A stretch of DNA of 8,382 nt from NCBI GenBank assembly GCA_017632555.1, contig JAGBRF010000026.1, positions 1 through 8,382 on the forward strand. The letters run 5' to 3'. Made by a program: the position numbers and the translations under genes. The notes beneath the pieces were generated by a model that saw nothing but the letters and a program-made list of their open reading frames with translations, was not told the origin of the DNA and searched no databases. How positions within the stretch are numbered: the first letter of the stretch is position 1; each line of letters starts with the position of its first letter. Origin of the DNA: Alphaproteobacteria bacterium (GTDB taxonomy: Bacteria > Pseudomonadota > Alphaproteobacteria > RF32 > UBA3637). Shown piece after piece: positions 6,787 through 8,382 of this stretch.

Positions 6787-6819
6787 AGTCTAAAAGTTAA
6801 CAAAATATTGAATCGAGTC
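6787..6819 (-). promoter_or_regulatory. Candidate ccrM promoter with two abutting GANTC sites
   Basis: GAATC (6810-6814) and GAGTC (6815-6819) lie directly next to each other, 64-73 bp upstream of the ccrM start. On the minus strand TAGACT (6787-6792) is a fair -10 box. At 17-nt spacing the -35 position would be CGATTC (6810-6815), overlapping the GANTC pair and a poor -35 match. Methylation by CcrM could therefore affect its own promoter, as is known for Caulobacter. The exact promoter boxes are inference. Confidence 0.4.
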
Positions 6820-6850
6820 GTTTTTTTATTTATTTTTTTGTAAAAAAATG

Positions 6851-6879
6851 TTGACAAAACACTCGAATCGTGCTAAAAT
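6851..6879 (+). promoter_or_regulatory. Promoter of the small three-repeat protein gene
   Basis: TTGACA (6851-6856), a 17-nt spacer and TAAAAT (6874-6879), preceded by A/T tracts (6821-6848) that resemble an UP element. The start is predicted near 6886. The spacer contains a GANTC site (GAATC, 6865-6869), so promoter activity could depend on methylation. Confidence 0.8.
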
Positions 6880-6914
6880 ACTTGCTATAAACAATGAAAA
6901 AGGGAGATAAAAAA

Positions 6915-7199
6915 ATGCAAAAAAATACTCAAACTTATTCAAAATACGGATTAAAAACACGCACTGCACCTTTGATGGTCAGAATTACACCGTGGTTTAT
7001 TCCTGTACCGGCCAAAAAGGTCGTATCTGTTGATGTTATGCCTTATTTGGGCAAAATTATGGAAACAGTTAAAAAACAAAGTCAAACTGCCGATTTAATG
7101 CCGCAAATGGGTAAAATTTTAGGGGCAAGAAAAAAACGGTATGAAAATGCCAGTATCATGCCCCAACTTGGGAAAATCCTGTCAAAAAGCAGAGATTAA
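6915..7199 (+). CDS. Small basic protein with three 20-residue MP-x-x-GKI repeats, function unknown
   Basis: A 94-residue protein that I do not recognise. Its C-terminal half is three tandem units with an exact 20-residue period: VMPYLGKIM at 41-49, LMPQMGKIL at 61-69 and IMPQLGKIL at 81-89, each followed by lysine or arginine (the first two by a K-K pair). The N-terminal 40 residues are Thr/Lys-rich with a short hydrophobic stretch (WFIPVP) too short to be a membrane segment. There are 18 Lys/Arg against 5 Asp/Glu, so it is strongly basic and could contact nucleic acid or membranes. The DNA of the three units differs mainly at silent positions, which argues for selection on the protein. ATG 6915 is preferred because GGGAG lies 8 nt upstream; the in-frame ATG at 6894 is only about 8 nt from the predicted transcript start and lacks a binding site. 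The gene is divergent from ccrM and ends overlapping rnhB. Confidence 0.8.
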   Translation: MQKNTQTYSKYGLKTRTAPLMVRITPWFIPVPAKKVVSVDVMPYLGKIMETVKKQSQTADLMPQMGKILGARKKRYENASIMPQLGKILSKSRD

Positions 7200-7822
7200 C
7201 CTTTATTCTCTAATAACGCCGCAACCGGAGCATATGATTTACGATGGTACGGCGTTACTCCTTTCTCTTTTAATGCCGCGATATGTGCCGCCGTGCCGTA
7301 TCCGGCATTTTTTTCCCAACCATAGCCGGGATATTCTTGCGCCAACACACACATCAGCCGATCCCGTGTTACTTTTGCAATAATACTGGCCGCCGAAATG
7401 GATAAACTTAAAGCATCACCTTTGATAATTTCCTGACTGGGCCATTTCCAATCACGCGGATGTCGGTTTCCGTCAATCAAGACAAAATCTATTGTATGTC
7501 CGGCCGATTCGATTTGTTCCAACGCCCTGCGCATAGCCAAGAAAGACGCTTGCAAAATGTTGATTTTATCGATTTCTTCCGCTGATGCCTGCCCCACACC
7601 GATAAAAGCACCGCTTTGATAAATCATATCAAATAACTTTTCACGCTTTTTGGCGGATAATTTTTTCGAATCGTTTAATTGGCTTGCCAATTCTTCGGAT
7701 ATTTTCAAAGCCGGAAAGCACACAGCCGCCGCTACCACAGGCCCCACCCATGGTCCGCGCCCTGCTTCGTCTGTTCCGGCAATAAGGCCGATATGTTGTT
7801 TTTCATAATCAAAATTTGGCAT
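7196..7822 (-). CDS. rnhB: Ribonuclease HII
   Basis: A 208-residue RNase HII, which cuts RNA in RNA:DNA hybrids and removes single ribonucleotides misincorporated in DNA. The four acidic catalytic residues are visible: D18 and E19 in GTDEAGRGPWVGPV, D117 in LIDGN, and D136 in KGD just before the SISAASIIAKVTRDR block (140-155). DSKKLS (51-56) and the late GYGT-x-x-H and TPYHRKS motifs are also typical. Upstream of ATG 7822 there is an in-frame TAG three codons away and no Shine-Dalgarno sequence. A promoter just upstream predicts a transcript starting at or next to the ATG, so the mRNA may be leaderless. The 3' end shares four bases (7196-7199) with the convergent small-protein gene. rnhB next to ccrM is a common alphaproteobacterial arrangement. 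Confidence 0.97.
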   Translation of the reverse strand: MPNFDYEKQHIGLIAGTDEAGRGPWVGPVVAAAVCFPALKISEELASQLNDSKKLSAKKREKLFDMIYQSGAFIGVGQASAEEIDKINILQASFLAMRRALEQIESAGHTIDFVLIDGNRHPRDWKWPSQEIIKGDALSLSISAASIIAKVTRDRLMCVLAQEYPGYGWEKNAGYGTAAHIAALKEKGVTPYHRKSYAPVAALLENKG

Positions 7823-7829
7823 AGTTTTC

Positions 7830-7858
7830 TATGTATCACACAAAAAATAAAAAGGCAA
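7830..7858 (-). promoter_or_regulatory. Probable rnhB promoter, predicting a leaderless mRNA
   Basis: On the minus strand, TTGCCT (7853-7858), 17 nt and TACATA (7830-7835). The usual 7-nt distance puts the start at about 7823, directly at the ATG (7822). The -35 box overlaps the tail of the terminator of the preceding gene. Confidence 0.45.
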
Positions 7859-7887
7859 TAAAAAATCCCCGAAGGGGTCGGGGATTT
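7857..7887 (-). terminator. Strong rho-independent terminator of the FadL-like gene
   Basis: AAATCCCC (7863-7870) and GGGGATTT (7880-7887) form a perfect 8-bp stem. On the minus strand it is followed by T-rich sequence (TTTTTTATT). It lies about 20 nt past the stop codon of the FadL-like gene. The plus strand also has T-rich flanks, so it could act in both directions. An alternative inner hairpin CCCC-GAA-GGGG (7867-7877) exists. Confidence 0.9.
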
Positions 7888-7906
7888 CTTTTATTAAATT
7901 CTTTGT

Positions 7907-8382
7907 TTAGAATTTATATTGAATTGAGAATGCGGTCATATAAGCACCTGCATCATTGTAGTGAACATTTGCACCGGGCTTTCCTGTCTCTCCACCCAAA
8001 GCATCTCCGCCACGCATCCAAACGTGTGTGTAGCCAAGGTCGTATTGCCAATTACCCGTCATATAAGATGCACCCAAGGATGCAAATATTCTGCGTCCGT
8101 CCGGTACACGAGCCGTTCTGTATTCCGGGGCCTTGATAACGCTTTGGTCATAAGCACCACCGAATCGAATTGTCCAGTTTTCATTGATTTTATAATCAGC
8201 ACCCAATGCAAAGAACCATGCGTTCTTCCAGTTTTCATGTGTGGATGAAACTACTGAACCGGCAGCACCCAACACAGAAGCTTCTTTTGTTACGATATCC
8301 AAATTATTAAATCTGCTCCAACGCGTCCAACGTGCTGATGCCGATACAGTCCATTGTTTGTTTACATCATAAGAACCGGAAA
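7907..8382 (-). CDS. FadL/OmpP1-family outer-membrane beta-barrel, C-terminal part (5' end outside window)
   Basis: The frame is open from the right edge to TAA at 7907, giving 157 visible residues. It is a row of amphipathic beta-strands rich in aromatic residues and ends in K-F, the C-terminal phenylalanine that marks outer-membrane barrels for BAM insertion. The segment WTIRFGGAYDQS, then PEYRTARVPDGRR, then a Y-x-x-DLGYTH strand, is characteristic of the FadL/OmpP1/TodX family, which carries hydrophobic compounds such as long-chain fatty acids across the outer membrane. The substrate here cannot be inferred. The frame continues past the TTG at 8302, so that codon is internal and the N-terminal hatch domain and signal peptide lie to the right of the window. 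It is followed by a strong terminator, so it is transcribed separately from rnhB. Confidence 0.9.
   Translation of the reverse strand, partial: SGSYDVNKQWTVSASARWTRWSRFNNLDIVTKEASVLGAAGSVVSSTHENWKNAWFFALGADYKINENWTIRFGGAYDQSVIKAPEYRTARVPDGRRIFASLGASYMTGNWQYDLGYTHVWMRGGDALGGETGKPGANVHYNDAGAYMTAFSIQYKF

Noticed and set aside
6776..6800. CtrA binding site upstream of ccrM
   Set aside because: Three TTAA words occur, but their spacings (3 and 10 nt between words) do not match TTAA-N7-TTAA.

Overview
This window looks like a piece of an AT-rich alphaproteobacterial chromosome. The main evidence is a full-length CcrM-type GANTC DNA methyltransferase next to rnhB, together with the housekeeping genes pyrH, frr and uppS. 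The AT-rich composition, the MORN-repeat protein and the zincin-like protein would fit a host-associated (for example gut) lineage, but that placement is inference and no species is claimed.

Layout, left to right. Positions 1-1833 (minus) hold the first 611 codons of a large zincin-like protein that runs off the left edge. It has an HELKH motif and a C-terminal array of degenerate repeats. It lies just beyond the 3' end and terminator of a tRNA-Val(GAC) gene at 2002-2078 (minus), a classic edge for an acquired island. Then comes a tight minus-strand operon, frr - uppS - Nudix hydrolase (3851 down to 2137). Positions 3852-4243 contain no protein gene of normal size. They hold the frr promoter region on the minus strand and, on the plus strand, a near-consensus promoter, a highly structured RNA of about 200 nt, and a terminator ending just before the ribosome binding site of a small exported MORN-repeat protein (4244-4801, plus). 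This cassette sits between frr and pyrH, which are usually adjacent in bacteria. pyrH (5582 down to 4869) and ccrM (6746 down to 5670) follow on the minus strand. ccrM is divergent from a small basic protein (6915-7199, plus) with three repeats of exact 20-residue period. That gene converges on rnhB (7822 down to 7196) and shares stop-codon bases with it. A strong terminator separates rnhB from the C-terminal part of a FadL/OmpP1-type outer-membrane protein that runs off the right edge.

How the parts fit together: frr (ribosome recycling), uppS (cell-wall lipid carrier), pyrH (UDP synthesis), rnhB (RNA:DNA repair) and ccrM (cell-cycle methylation) are ordinary core genes. The accessory material is the zincin-repeat protein at the tRNA, the leader-RNA/MORN cassette and the three-repeat small protein. 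The most interesting signals are the plus-strand leader, where competing pairings look like a transcription attenuator of unknown family, the small protein with the MP-x-x-GKI repeat, and the GANTC cluster in the ccrM divergent promoter region.
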